Of a stretch of 44,391 nucleotides of DNA, positions 9,055-16,523 are shown piece after piece (the stretch's first letter is position 1; each line of letters begins with the position of its first letter). The notes under the pieces are model-generated. The model made no database searches and was not told the origin of the DNA. It saw only the letters and a program-made list of their open reading frames with translations. Both the position numbers and the translations under genes were made by a program. Origin of the DNA: Verrucomicrobiota bacterium (GTDB taxonomy: Bacteria; Verrucomicrobiota; Verrucomicrobiia; Opitutales; Opitutaceae); contig JAUWBF010000022.1 of NCBI GenBank assembly GCA_030601755.1, forward strand, positions 1-44,391. Direction: 5' to 3'.

Positions 9055-10398
9055 TCAGCGTTTTTCGGTCAGCGGCAACATGACTCCACGACGGAAGAGC
9101 GTCACCTGGCCCGTGCTGGAGGAGACCACGATCGAAATGCACTGCGTGGCCACGGACACGGCTGCCGCGGCGGCATGCCGGCTGCCGAGGCCGCTCGGGA
9201 GCGCATGGTCGGTGTCGGTCGCTTGGATCAGGCTGCCGGCCGACATGACCACGCCGTCGCCGCGGATGATGAACGCTCCGTCGATCGAGGAAAACTCCTT
9301 CACGGTCTCGTCCATGAACGGGCTGAGGATGTTGCGATCCTCCTCCTTGTATCCGTAGAATGGATTCAGCACGAGCGGCTTGATGAGTTTCTCGACCCGG
9401 CCGGCGTCGCCGAGCACGAAGAGGCAGCCGACGGGCTTGCCCTCGCGCCCCTCGACGGCGAGCTCGACGGCGATGGCCAGCACACGCTCGAGGACCTCGG
9501 GCTTCACGTCGTCGGGCAGCAGGTCGGCGTGCCCGGAGAGCAGGGTCTGGAATTCGCGCTCGACGTCGACGATGACGACGGTGTCGAACTGGTTGCTGCC
9601 GGCGATGCCACCGACGCAGCAGATGCGGTCATTGAAGGAGATGAGCTCGCGGGTCAGAGCCACGAAGATCGCGCTGCGCAACTGGGCGAGGCGCTGGTCG
9701 GAGAACGAGCGCACCTGGATGACCTCGGTGACCTCGTCCTCGTCGTCGTCGACCTCGATGAGGTTGCGGGTGACGAGGATGGTCTTGCTCTTGGGGAACC
9801 ACGCGCCGGGCTGGATGCCGCCGACGAAGGTGTCGCCGAAGACCATGATCGCCCCGCAACCGGCGCCGCGCGCGACGCGGTCGGCCTCGCGGATCATGAG
9901 GCGGTTGATGCGGTTCTGCTGCGCCTGCACGGGACGCGAAAGCAGGCCGCCCGCGCCGACGAGGAGCTTGTCGTGAAACTCGTCGATGTCGGCCGCCTCG
10001 GTGAGGGAGCGGACGAAGTCGGGCTCCTTGACCAGCCGCGCGACGGAGGCGAGCACCTGCAGGTAGTTGCGGGCGCGCTCGTCGGCGAGCAGCATGACGA
10101 TGATGTGGATCTTTTCGCCGTCGGGGGAGCCTTCCTGAGCGATGCCCTCGCGGCTGCGGCCGATGGCGATGACGTAGCGGCGGCCCATCTTGACCCGCAC
10201 GTGGGGGAGCGAGACGCCCAGCCCCAGATAGGTGGTCATGGTGCTCTCGCGCTGGAGCAGGCCGCGCAGAAGGCTGTCCTTCTTGAGGTCGGGAAACTTC
10301 GCGATGGAGGCGTCGAGCAACTCGCCGAGCGCCGACTTCAGGTCGGTCCCGGACAACTCGACCACGCGGCTTCGAGCGATGTATTTATCGAGCCGCAT
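9055..10398 (-). CDS. Diadenylate cyclase with N-terminal PTS EIIA-like domain (c-di-AMP synthase)
   Basis: The product has 447 residues. Residues about 5-145 resemble a fructose/mannitol-type PTS EIIA domain, with the phospho-acceptor-like His66 in GVSLPHVRV. A linker rich in Asp/Glu (216-225) lies within the central domain. Residues about 300-440 form a DisA_N diadenylate cyclase domain: ELAVEGREGKPVGCLFVLGD, the SSIDGAFIIRGDG motif (DGA 373-375) and GLGSRHAAAAAVS (Arg407-His408). DAC enzymes join two ATP into c-di-AMP. The usual third residue of the RHR motif is Ala here. There is no transmembrane segment, so it should be cytoplasmic. The EIIA domain may sense carbon or nitrogen status through phosphorylation; that is inference. 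pgpH and an RCK antiporter lie within 17 kb. Confidence 0.9.
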   Translation of the reverse strand: MRLDKYIARSRVVELSGTDLKSALGELLDASIAKFPDLKKDSLLRGLLQRESTMTTYLGLGVSLPHVRVKMGRRYVIAIGRSREGIAQEGSPDGEKIHIIVMLLADERARNYLQVLASVARLVKEPDFVRSLTEAADIDEFHDKLLVGAGGLLSRPVQAQQNRINRLMIREADRVARGAGCGAIMVFGDTFVGGIQPGAWFPKSKTILVTRNLIEVDDDEDEVTEVIQVRSFSDQRLAQLRSAIFVALTRELISFNDRICCVGGIAGSNQFDTVVIVDVEREFQTLLSGHADLLPDDVKPEVLERVLAIAVELAVEGREGKPVGCLFVLGDAGRVEKLIKPLVLNPFYGYKEEDRNILSPFMDETVKEFSSIDGAFIIRGDGVVMSAGSLIQATDTDHALPSGLGSRHAAAAAVSVATQCISIVVSSSTGQVTLFRRGVMLPLTEKR

Positions 10399-10440
10399 GA
10401 TTCAGGGGTAAGGGTGCCGCGCGCGGGGTGTGGCCGGGGA

Positions 10441-10818
10441 TTATTTCTCCCACTCGAGGGCGCCCTTCTTGACCTCGTAGAAGAGGCCGAGGACGAGCAC
10501 GCCGAGGAAGAACAGAATCGGGCCGAGAATGGAGAGGTTGTTGGCGAGGAAGTCGCGGTAGATGAACGCGAACGGGATGAGGAACACGACCTCGATGTCG
10601 AACAGGATAAAGAGCATCACCGTGACGTAGAACTTCACCGAGAAGCGCGTCTGCACGAGGGGCTCGACCTTGACGCCGCACTCGTAGGGCGTGTCGGTGA
10701 TGGCGGTGCGCTTGCGCACGCGCTGCCCGAGCAGGTGGCTCACGCCGACAATGCCGACGGCGAGACCGGCGGCGAGGATGGCCTGGATGAGGATCGGGAG
10801 AAAATCGAGGGACGTCAT
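10441..10818 (-). CDS. nuoA: NADH-quinone oxidoreductase subunit A
   Basis: The product has 125 residues with three membrane helices (about 8-28, 62-85, 93-113). The family signature is complete: TPYECGVKVEPL followed by RFSVKFYVTVMLFILFDIEV, where Cys47 and the Asp/Glu in the second helix are the conserved complex I residues. NuoA is a small membrane subunit next to the quinone channel. nuoB to nuoN are not beside it: the next gene downstream is the DAC gene and upstream is a DUF362-like gene. It is therefore a solitary nuoA, with the rest of complex I presumably encoded elsewhere. Confidence 0.95.
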   Translation of the reverse strand: MTSLDFLPILIQAILAAGLAVGIVGVSHLLGQRVRKRTAITDTPYECGVKVEPLVQTRFSVKFYVTVMLFILFDIEVVFLIPFAFIYRDFLANNLSILGPILFFLGVLVLGLFYEVKKGALEWEK

Positions 10819-10873
10819 GACTCGGTGAAGTGTAAAAAAGGACTTACCCCAACCCGCGTGACAAGGGCAATGT

Positions 10874-11977
10874 TCACGGAGAACCCGCCGGGGACGCGAT
10901 TTCCAGCGGCGGACGCACGCGGCGGGTGCCCACGCCGAGCTTTTCGGCGAACTCCAGCGTGCGGATCTCGGGCGAGACGGGTTTGAAGCCAGCGTCGACG
11001 CGGTGGGCGTCGATCTTGGTCAACATGAACGAGTCCATCATCACCGGGTCGGTGCCCAGCAACAGGGTCGGCTCGGACGCCGTGTAGAGGGAGTTGAACC
11101 ACGGTCCGCCGACAAATTGGTAACGCTCGAGACTGGCCAACGTGAAGAGCCAGGTCTGGCGCAGCTCGGGGATGGCGCTCATCTCGGCGACGGCCGCGGG
11201 CGCGTTGGCCTCGGAGCGAAAGAAACGCGCGGTGTTTGAGGCGTTCCAGAGCGTGGCGTTGACCAAGGCCCCGTTGACCCCGAGCACCTGGTGATCGGAG
11301 TAGGCCGGCAAGTTGATCCAGAAATCCGCGTCGAGAAACAGCGGCGTGGCCAGGAAGCTCTTGCGGTTTTCCTCGAGCGCGGCGGCCTGGCCGGCCTCGT
11401 CGACGGGAGCGGCCGGTTGCGCGAGGAACGGGTCGAAGCGCGACGGCAACGGGTTTTCGTAAAACCACTTCGAGTCGTAGTAGCCGGCTGACTCGAGCAC
11501 GTAGACCTTCTGCCGCGGGAACGGATCGGCCCCGCCCCCCAGCGGCGGCAGGAAGCCGCAGACCTGCAACTGGAGCTGGTTGAGCCCCACCAGAAAGATG
11601 TTCTCCTCCGCGTAGCCACGCCGCACCAACGCGTCGATCACCGCGCGCACCAGCGGCACCGGCGTCGCCAGACCCGGCCCGGACTCGGCGTAGACCTTGA
11701 GTCCAACGCGGCCCTTTTCACCCGGCTGGATGCGTAGGCCGAGTTGCCCCTCGAAAGCGCCGACCAACGACTCGACCGCCGCGTCATAGCTGCGCGCACG
11801 CTCATCGCGCAGACCGGGCAGCGTCGCCGACCAGAGTTTCACGAAACCACCGGCCGGAGGCGTCGGCTCGGCCGCGTTCAACGCCGCTCCGAGCGCGCAC
11901 GACGCGACGCAAACACCGGCGCGCGACCACGCCCGGAACCAACGACACACCGTGAGACTTGCCCCCGTTTTCCTCAT
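10874..11977 (-). CDS. Exported DUF362-like protein
   Basis: The product has 367 residues. The N-terminus (MRKTGASLTVCRWFRAWSRA, then GVCVASCALGAALNAAE) is basic then hydrophobic, consistent with a signal peptide. The body resembles DUF362: VGLKVYAESGPGLATPVPLV, then DADFWINLPAYSDHQVLGVN followed by GALVNATLWNASN, and a C-terminal TLLLGTDPVMMDSFMLTKID. These correspond to the substrate-free alpha/beta core of DUF362, whose biochemical role is not known. No Fe-S cysteine motif is present, unlike DUF362 proteins fused to ferredoxins. It is divergent from dnaG and lies 55 bp upstream of nuoA on the same strand. Confidence 0.65.
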   Translation of the reverse strand: MRKTGASLTVCRWFRAWSRAGVCVASCALGAALNAAEPTPPAGGFVKLWSATLPGLRDERARSYDAAVESLVGAFEGQLGLRIQPGEKGRVGLKVYAESGPGLATPVPLVRAVIDALVRRGYAEENIFLVGLNQLQLQVCGFLPPLGGGADPFPRQKVYVLESAGYYDSKWFYENPLPSRFDPFLAQPAAPVDEAGQAAALEENRKSFLATPLFLDADFWINLPAYSDHQVLGVNGALVNATLWNASNTARFFRSEANAPAAVAEMSAIPELRQTWLFTLASLERYQFVGGPWFNSLYTASEPTLLLGTDPVMMDSFMLTKIDAHRVDAGFKPVSPEIRTLEFAEKLGVGTRRVRPPLEIASPAGSP

Positions 11978-12054
11978 AAAAAGCGCAATCCTTGACAGAG
12001 CATCCCCTCCCCCGAAAGTGCAACCTCCGTCTTGTCCGGCGCTCGCCGCAAACC

Positions 12055-13914
12055 ATGCCCGCCATCAAACCCACCTGCGTCCGCGACCTGAAACTCCGCG
12101 TCAACATCGTCGATGTCGTCTCGCGGGTCGCCACACTCAAACGGGCCGGCGCGCGCTTCAAGGGACTGTGCCCGTTTCACAACGAAAAGAGCCCCTCCTT
12201 CCATGTCGATCCCGACAAGGGCTTCTTCAAGTGCTTCGGCTGCGGCAAGGCCGGCGACATTATCTCCTTCGTGCGCGAGACCGAGCAGCTCGGCTTCACC
12301 GAGGCCATCGAGGCGCTCGGACAACGTTTCAACGTTCCCATCGAATACGAGGACGGCGCCGGCCCCACCCGCGAGGAGCGTTCCCTGCGCCAGGAGATCT
12401 TCGACATCCACGAACTCGCCGCCGAGCACTACCATCAGGCCTTCAAGGCCGACACGACCGACGGCCGCTGGATGCGCGCCTACTGGACCGACAACCGCAA
12501 GTTCAGCCCCGAACTCGCCGAGGAGTTCAAGATCGGCTGCGCCCCGCCCGCCGACACCGGCCTCAGCGCCGCGTTGCTCAAACGCAAGTTCACCGAGGAC
12601 GCGTTGCGCCAATGCGGCCTGTTCTTCGTGCGCGAGGGCGTCGTGCTCACCCTCGGCGCGCTCCGCCCGCGCTTTCGCGGCCGGTTGATGATCCCCATTC
12701 GCGACCATCAGGGCCGCGTGGTCGCCTTCACCGCCCGCCAGACCGACCTCACGCCCGAGGACGACCCGGCGCGCGAGGCCAAATACGTCAACTCCCCCGA
12801 GACCCCCATCTTCAGCAAGAGCCACCTGCTCTTCAACCTCGACCGCGCCCGCACCCACGCCAAGGAAGGCCACCCCTTCGTGCTCGTCGAGGGCCAGCTC
12901 GACGCCCTGCGCTGCTGGTCGGTCGGGCTCAAGACCGCCATCGCTCCCCAAGGCACGTCGATCACCGAGGGCCAGCTCCACCTGCTGCGGCGCTACCACA
13001 GCCAGGTCGAGTGTTTCTTCGACGGCGACTCCGCCGGACAAAAGGCCGCCCTGCGCTTTCTGCCGCTCGCGCTGAAGACCGGCTTCGAGGTCCGCTTCCT
13101 CGGCGCAGCCGGCGACACCAAGATCGACCCCGACCTGCTCTTCCGAGAAAAAGGTCTGCGCGCCTACGACGAGCTGCGCGATCAGTCGCGCACCGCCATG
13201 CAGTTCGCCTGCGCCAGCCTGCTGCCCGATCCGAATAACGCCGGTGCCGAGCAGAAAAACCGCGCCGCCCAAGCCATCTACGACATCATCCGCCAAAGCG
13301 AGTCCGAGGTCATCCGTTCCCAGTTTCTCGACGAGGTCGCCACCCTGCTGCGCCTGCCGCTGTCCGCGTTAAAAAAAGACTTCGCCACCGCCAACGTGCA
13401 ACGCCCCGCGCCTGTCGAGCGCGTCGAGCCCGGGCCGGTCGAACCTCCGCCCGCCCCGGTTCAAAACACCCACAGCCCCGAGCAACACCTGCTCCTCCTC
13501 ATCCTCCACTACGAGCAACTTGGCAAACCACTCTGCCAACACCTGCCGCACGATTGGATCGACAACACCCAGACCGCCGGCGCCCTGCTCAACCGCTTCC
13601 TCGCCGAGTTCGAGCAGGACGCCTGGCCCGGCAAGGACCATCTCGACCCGCTGCTCGAAACCCAAGAGGAGCGCGCCTTGGTCGCCTCGCTGCTCTTTGA
13701 AAGCACCGAACTGGATGAACCACAAAAGGTTGCCGCCATCGGCATCCAGCAGCTCCGCGCCCGCGCCCTCGAACCGCGCCTGCGCCAAATAGAACTTGCT
13801 CTGGCCCAAACCGCCGCGAACAGTGAAGTTAACCCGATTTCTCTGATCAAAGAACGTATGGAAATTCAGCGCCGACTGCGGTCCCCGATTGATTTGGGGG
13901 CGGCCGTCGGCTAA
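12055..13914 (+). CDS. dnaG: DNA primase
   Basis: The product has 619 residues. The N-terminal zinc ribbon is complete: [20 protein letters not shown] followed by [10 protein letters not shown] (ligands Cys39, His42, Cys60, Cys63). The RNA polymerase/TOPRIM core follows, with [10 protein letters not shown] (Glu279) and CFFDGDSAG (Asp323/Asp325) as the metal-binding acidic residues. The C-terminal part after about residue 430 is a Pro-rich linker plus a helical DnaB-interacting-type domain. It makes RNA primers at the replication fork. The start at 12055 excludes 21 upstream codons that lack similarity. A perfect TTGACA lies 58 bp upstream of the start without a good -10 box. rpoD follows after 32 bp, the classic dnaG-rpoD arrangement. 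Confidence 0.96.
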   Translation: MPAIKPTCVRDLKLRVNIVDVVSRVATLKRAGARFKGLCPFHNEKSPSFHVDPDKGFFKCFGCGKAGDIISFVRETEQLGFTEAIEALGQRFNVPIEYEDGAGPTREERSLRQEIFDIHELAAEHYHQAFKADTTDGRWMRAYWTDNRKFSPELAEEFKIGCAPPADTGLSAALLKRKFTEDALRQCGLFFVREGVVLTLGALRPRFRGRLMIPIRDHQGRVVAFTARQTDLTPEDDPAREAKYVNSPETPIFSKSHLLFNLDRARTHAKEGHPFVLVEGQLDALRCWSVGLKTAIAPQGTSITEGQLHLLRRYHSQVECFFDGDSAGQKAALRFLPLALKTGFEVRFLGAAGDTKIDPDLLFREKGLRAYDELRDQSRTAMQFACASLLPDPNNAGAEQKNRAAQAIYDIIRQSESEVIRSQFLDEVATLLRLPLSALKKDFATANVQRPAPVERVEPGPVEPPPAPVQNTHSPEQHLLLLILHYEQLGKPLCQHLPHDWIDNTQTAGALLNRFLAEFEQDAWPGKDHLDPLLETQEERALVASLLFESTELDEPQKVAAIGIQQLRARALEPRLRQIELALAQTAANSEVNPISLIKERMEIQRRLRSPIDLGAAVG

Positions 13915-13946
13915 GTTTTTCTTTTTCCCTTCCCGACCCTTTATCC

Positions 13947-15725
13947 ATGCCGCGCAAAGCCAAGTCCGTTGACACCGACTCCAACTCCGAAGCCGTCGAG
14001 GCCGCCCTTGAGCGCGTCGAAGGCGCCAGCGACCTGCCCGCCGGAGGCATCAACGACAAGATCCGCAACCTGATCCGTCTCTCCAAGGAGCAGGGCTACC
14101 TCACCTTCGACGACATCAACGAAGCCCTCCCCGACTCCGTCGAGAACCAAGAGGAGATCGATAACGTCCTCTCCATCCTGCAGAACCTCGAGATCGAGAT
14201 CCTCGAACCCGACCAGGTCGAGGACTTCAAGCAGCGCCAGGAAGAAGCCGAGGAGGAGGAGTCCCGCTCCTCCCAAAACGACATTCTGGACGACCCCGTC
14301 CGCATGTATCTCAAGCAGATGGGCCAGGTCCCGCTGCTGACCCGCGAGCAGGAAGTCGAGATCTCCAAGCGCATCGAGAACGCCGAGCTCAAGGCCCAGG
14401 AAGCCCTCTTCGAGGCCGCCATCGTCGGCGGCTACATCGCCGGCCTCGGCGCCAAGCTCATCACCCGTGAGGAGCGCTTCGACCGCATCGTCATCGACAA
14501 GAAGATCGAGAGCCGCGACGCCTACTTCAAGGCCCTGCCCAAGCTCGTCGAGACCACCGAGAAGAACGAGGCCTCCGTCGCCGACTCCTGGCAGGAGTTC
14601 CTCAAGTCCAAGAACGAGGCCGACCGCAAGAAAGTCCTCGCCAAGCACAAGAAGCGCGAATCCACCCTCCGCTCCAATTTCTCCAAGTTCTACTTCAAGC
14701 TGAAGGTCTACGAGGAGTGGCTCGAGCAGATGCGCCCCGTGCTCAGCGAGATCGAGCAGCTCCACGCCCAGCTCCACCGCGCCAAGCACCCCAAGACCAA
14801 GAAGGACGCGGCCATCGACACCAAGGCGATCAACAACCGCCTCAAGCAGCTCGAGGCCGACTACCGCATCGCCCCCGAGGACTTCCTGCGCGTCGTCAAC
14901 CAGACCAACGTGCACGTCCGCGAGGCCCACAAGGCCAAGACCGAGATGGTCGAGGCCAACCTCCGCCTCGTCATCTCGATCGCCAAGAAATACACCAATC
15001 GCGGCCTCTCCTTCCTCGACCTCATCCAGGAGGGCAACATGGGCCTCATGAAGGCCGTCGAGAAGTTCGAGTATCGCCGCGGCTACAAGTTCTCCACCTA
15101 CGCCACCTGGTGGATCCGCCAAGCCATCACCCGCTCCATCGCCGACCAGGCCCGCACCATTCGCATCCCGGTCCACATGATCGAGACGCTCAACAAGGTG
15201 ATGCAGGTCCAGAAGCAGCTCCTCCAGGAATTCGGCCACGAGCCGACCCCCGAGGAAGTCGCCGACGAGATGAACCTGCCCGTCGAGCGCGTGCAGCAGA
15301 TCATGAAGATGGCCCAGCAGCCTATCTCGCTGCAAAGCCCCGTGGGCGACGGCGACGACACCTCCTTCGGCGACTTCATCGAAGACAAGTCTGCCGAGAA
15401 TCCCTACGACATGACCGCCTACTCGCTGCTTCGCGAGAAGATCATCGACGTGCTCGACTCTCTCACCGAACGCGAGCGCCGCGTGCTCTCGCTGCGCTTC
15501 GGTCTGGTGGACGGCTACAGCCGCACCCTCGAGGAAGTCGGCAAGCAGTTCAAGGTCACCCGCGAGCGCATTCGTCAGATCGAGGCCAAGGCCCTGCGCA
15601 AGATGCGTCACCCGACGCGCATCCGCCAGCTCCACGGCTTCTTCGACGCCGAGCAGCTCGATAACGCCCAGAACCTGCTCAAGCAGGTGCAGGCCAACAA
15701 GCCGGTCATCCCGCCCGCGCCCTGA
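13947..15725 (+). CDS. rpoD: RNA polymerase primary sigma factor
   Basis: The product has 592 residues. Region 1.1 is present ([20 protein letters not shown] at about 33-52). Region 1.2 starts at [21 protein letters not shown] non-conserved charged insert occupies about 150-290. Region 2 carries [20 protein letters not shown] and [17 protein letters not shown], and region 4.2 carries [20 protein letters not shown]. Together these identify the housekeeping sigma-70. It directs RNA polymerase to -35/-10 promoters; good TTGACA -35 boxes are visible elsewhere in the window. It follows dnaG and overlaps the next gene by one base (TGATG). Confidence 0.97.
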   Translation: MPRKAKSVDTDSNSEAVEAALERVEGASDLPAGGINDKIRNLIRLSKEQGYLTFDDINEALPDSVENQEEIDNVLSILQNLEIEILEPDQVEDFKQRQEEAEEEESRSSQNDILDDPVRMYLKQMGQVPLLTREQEVEISKRIENAELKAQEALFEAAIVGGYIAGLGAKLITREERFDRIVIDKKIESRDAYFKALPKLVETTEKNEASVADSWQEFLKSKNEADRKKVLAKHKKRESTLRSNFSKFYFKLKVYEEWLEQMRPVLSEIEQLHAQLHRAKHPKTKKDAAIDTKAINNRLKQLEADYRIAPEDFLRVVNQTNVHVREAHKAKTEMVEANLRLVISIAKKYTNRGLSFLDLIQEGNMGLMKAVEKFEYRRGYKFSTYATWWIRQAITRSIADQARTIRIPVHMIETLNKVMQVQKQLLQEFGHEPTPEEVADEMNLPVERVQQIMKMAQQPISLQSPVGDGDDTSFGDFIEDKSAENPYDMTAYSLLREKIIDVLDSLTERERRVLSLRFGLVDGYSRTLEEVGKQFKVTRERIRQIEAKALRKMRHPTRIRQLHGFFDAEQLDNAQNLLKQVQANKPVIPPAP

Positions 15726-16102
15726 TGCTCCGCCTCGCGCCGCTGCTGGTCCCCCTGCTGCTCCTGTCCGCCTGCGCGACGGGCGGCGGCAAGCGGACCA
15801 AGCCGGCCAAGGCCGACGCCCAGCCGACCGCCGAGCGCTACGTCGCCCCGGTCCATCCGGCTGTCGGTCGTATCACCTCGGTGAATACACGCGCCGGCAC
15901 CGCCGTGGTCGCGCTCGATCCGCGCGGAGCATCCATCTTTCGCGCCGAGGGCGTCACGTTCGAGTCGCGCCGCGACGATCTCACGCCGACCGCGCGCCTG
16001 ACCGGCACCACCCGCCGCCTCGGCTCGCACCTCGGCCTGCGCATCCTCGAGGGCGAGCCCGCCGAGGGCGACGAGGTCGTGCTGCTGACGCCCGGGCTTT
16101 GA
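15725..16102 (+). CDS. Small lipoprotein of unknown function
   Basis: The product has 125 residues. The N-terminus [20 protein letters not shown] has a lipobox (LLSAC) with Cys17 as the predicted lipidated residue. The mature part starts with a basic, Lys-rich linker and then a compact beta-rich segment (GRITSVNTRAGTAVVALDPR and EGVTFESRRDDLTPTARLTG), reminiscent of small OB- or SH3-like barrels. I do not recognise a named family. The start codon overlaps the rpoD stop by one base, so translation is probably coupled to rpoD. Confidence 0.75.
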   Translation: MLRLAPLLVPLLLLSACATGGGKRTKPAKADAQPTAERYVAPVHPAVGRITSVNTRAGTAVVALDPRGASIFRAEGVTFESRRDDLTPTARLTGTTRRLGSHLGLRILEGEPAEGDEVVLLTPGL

Positions 16103-16160
16103 AGACCGCTTTCCCCCTTTACTCCCTTGCCCCGCGGCCTAGGGTGCGTGGAATCAATTT

Positions 16161-16391
16161 ATGAACAGCCTCAGCACAGGTTTTGGTGGCACTCTCGCGG
16201 TTTTCGGCCTCGGCACGACCGAGCTCGTGGTGATTCTGGTCATCCTCCTGGTCCTCTTCGGCGGCGCCAAGCTGCCCTCCCTCGCCCGCGGCCTCGGCCA
16301 GTCGATCAAGGAGTTCAAGAAAGCCTCCGACGGCGACGACGAGAAGAAGAAGACCGAGGACAAGCCCGGCTCGTCCGACAAGAGCGCCTGA
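16161..16391 (+). CDS. tatA: Sec-independent protein translocase TatA/E
   Basis: The product has 76 residues. A single membrane helix (about 16-34, GLGTTELVVILVILLVLFGG) is followed by the TatA hinge FGGAKLPSLARGLGQSIKEF, an amphipathic helix, and an acidic/basic tail. TatA oligomers form the channel component of the twin-arginine pathway that exports folded proteins. tatC and tatB are not in the window. The stop is 9 bp before the first REP pair. Confidence 0.93.
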   Translation: MNSLSTGFGGTLAVFGLGTTELVVILVILLVLFGGAKLPSLARGLGQSIKEFKKASDGDDEKKKTEDKPGSSDKSA

Positions 16392-16400
16392 GTGCGCCCC

Positions 16401-16500
16401 CGTAGGGGCCTCGCTCGCGAGGCCCGTTCACGTTGATATCGGAGCAAACGTTCCCGCGTGGTTGACGGCAAAAACGAGCCTCGCGAGCGAGGCCCCTACG
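16401..16500. repeat. Inverted pair of GTAG-headed palindromes (REP/BIME-like), copy 1
   Basis: The arms at 16401-16423 and 16478-16500 are exact 23-bp reverse complements. Each arm reads GTAGGGGC and then a hairpin (CCTCGC TC GCGAGG) and GCCCGTT-like tail. The 54 bp between them are unrelated. A 9-bp direct repeat, GTGCGCCCC, flanks the unit at 16392-16400 and 16503-16511, like a target-site duplication. The pair fills the gap between convergent tatA and the antiporter gene. REPs with a GTAG head and adjacent palindrome are known substrates of REP-associated tyrosine transposases; no such transposase is in the window. Confidence 0.85.
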
Positions 16501-16523
16501 CCGTGCGCCCCACCGAAAAACCC

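Noticed and set aside
8980-10986. Long plus-strand open frame (668 codons) opposite the DAC gene and nuoA
   Set aside because: Both minus-strand genes under it are unmistakable, and the plus-strand product has no recognisable domain.
11992-12020. dnaG promoter from the TTGACA at 11992-11997
   Set aside because: The -35 box is perfect, but no acceptable -10 sequence occurs at 16-18 bp, so it is mentioned only with dnaG.
13941-15635. Long minus-strand open frame (564 codons) opposite rpoD
   Set aside because: It mirrors the strongly conserved rpoD codons and has a leucine/glycine-rich, repeat-like composition with no family match.
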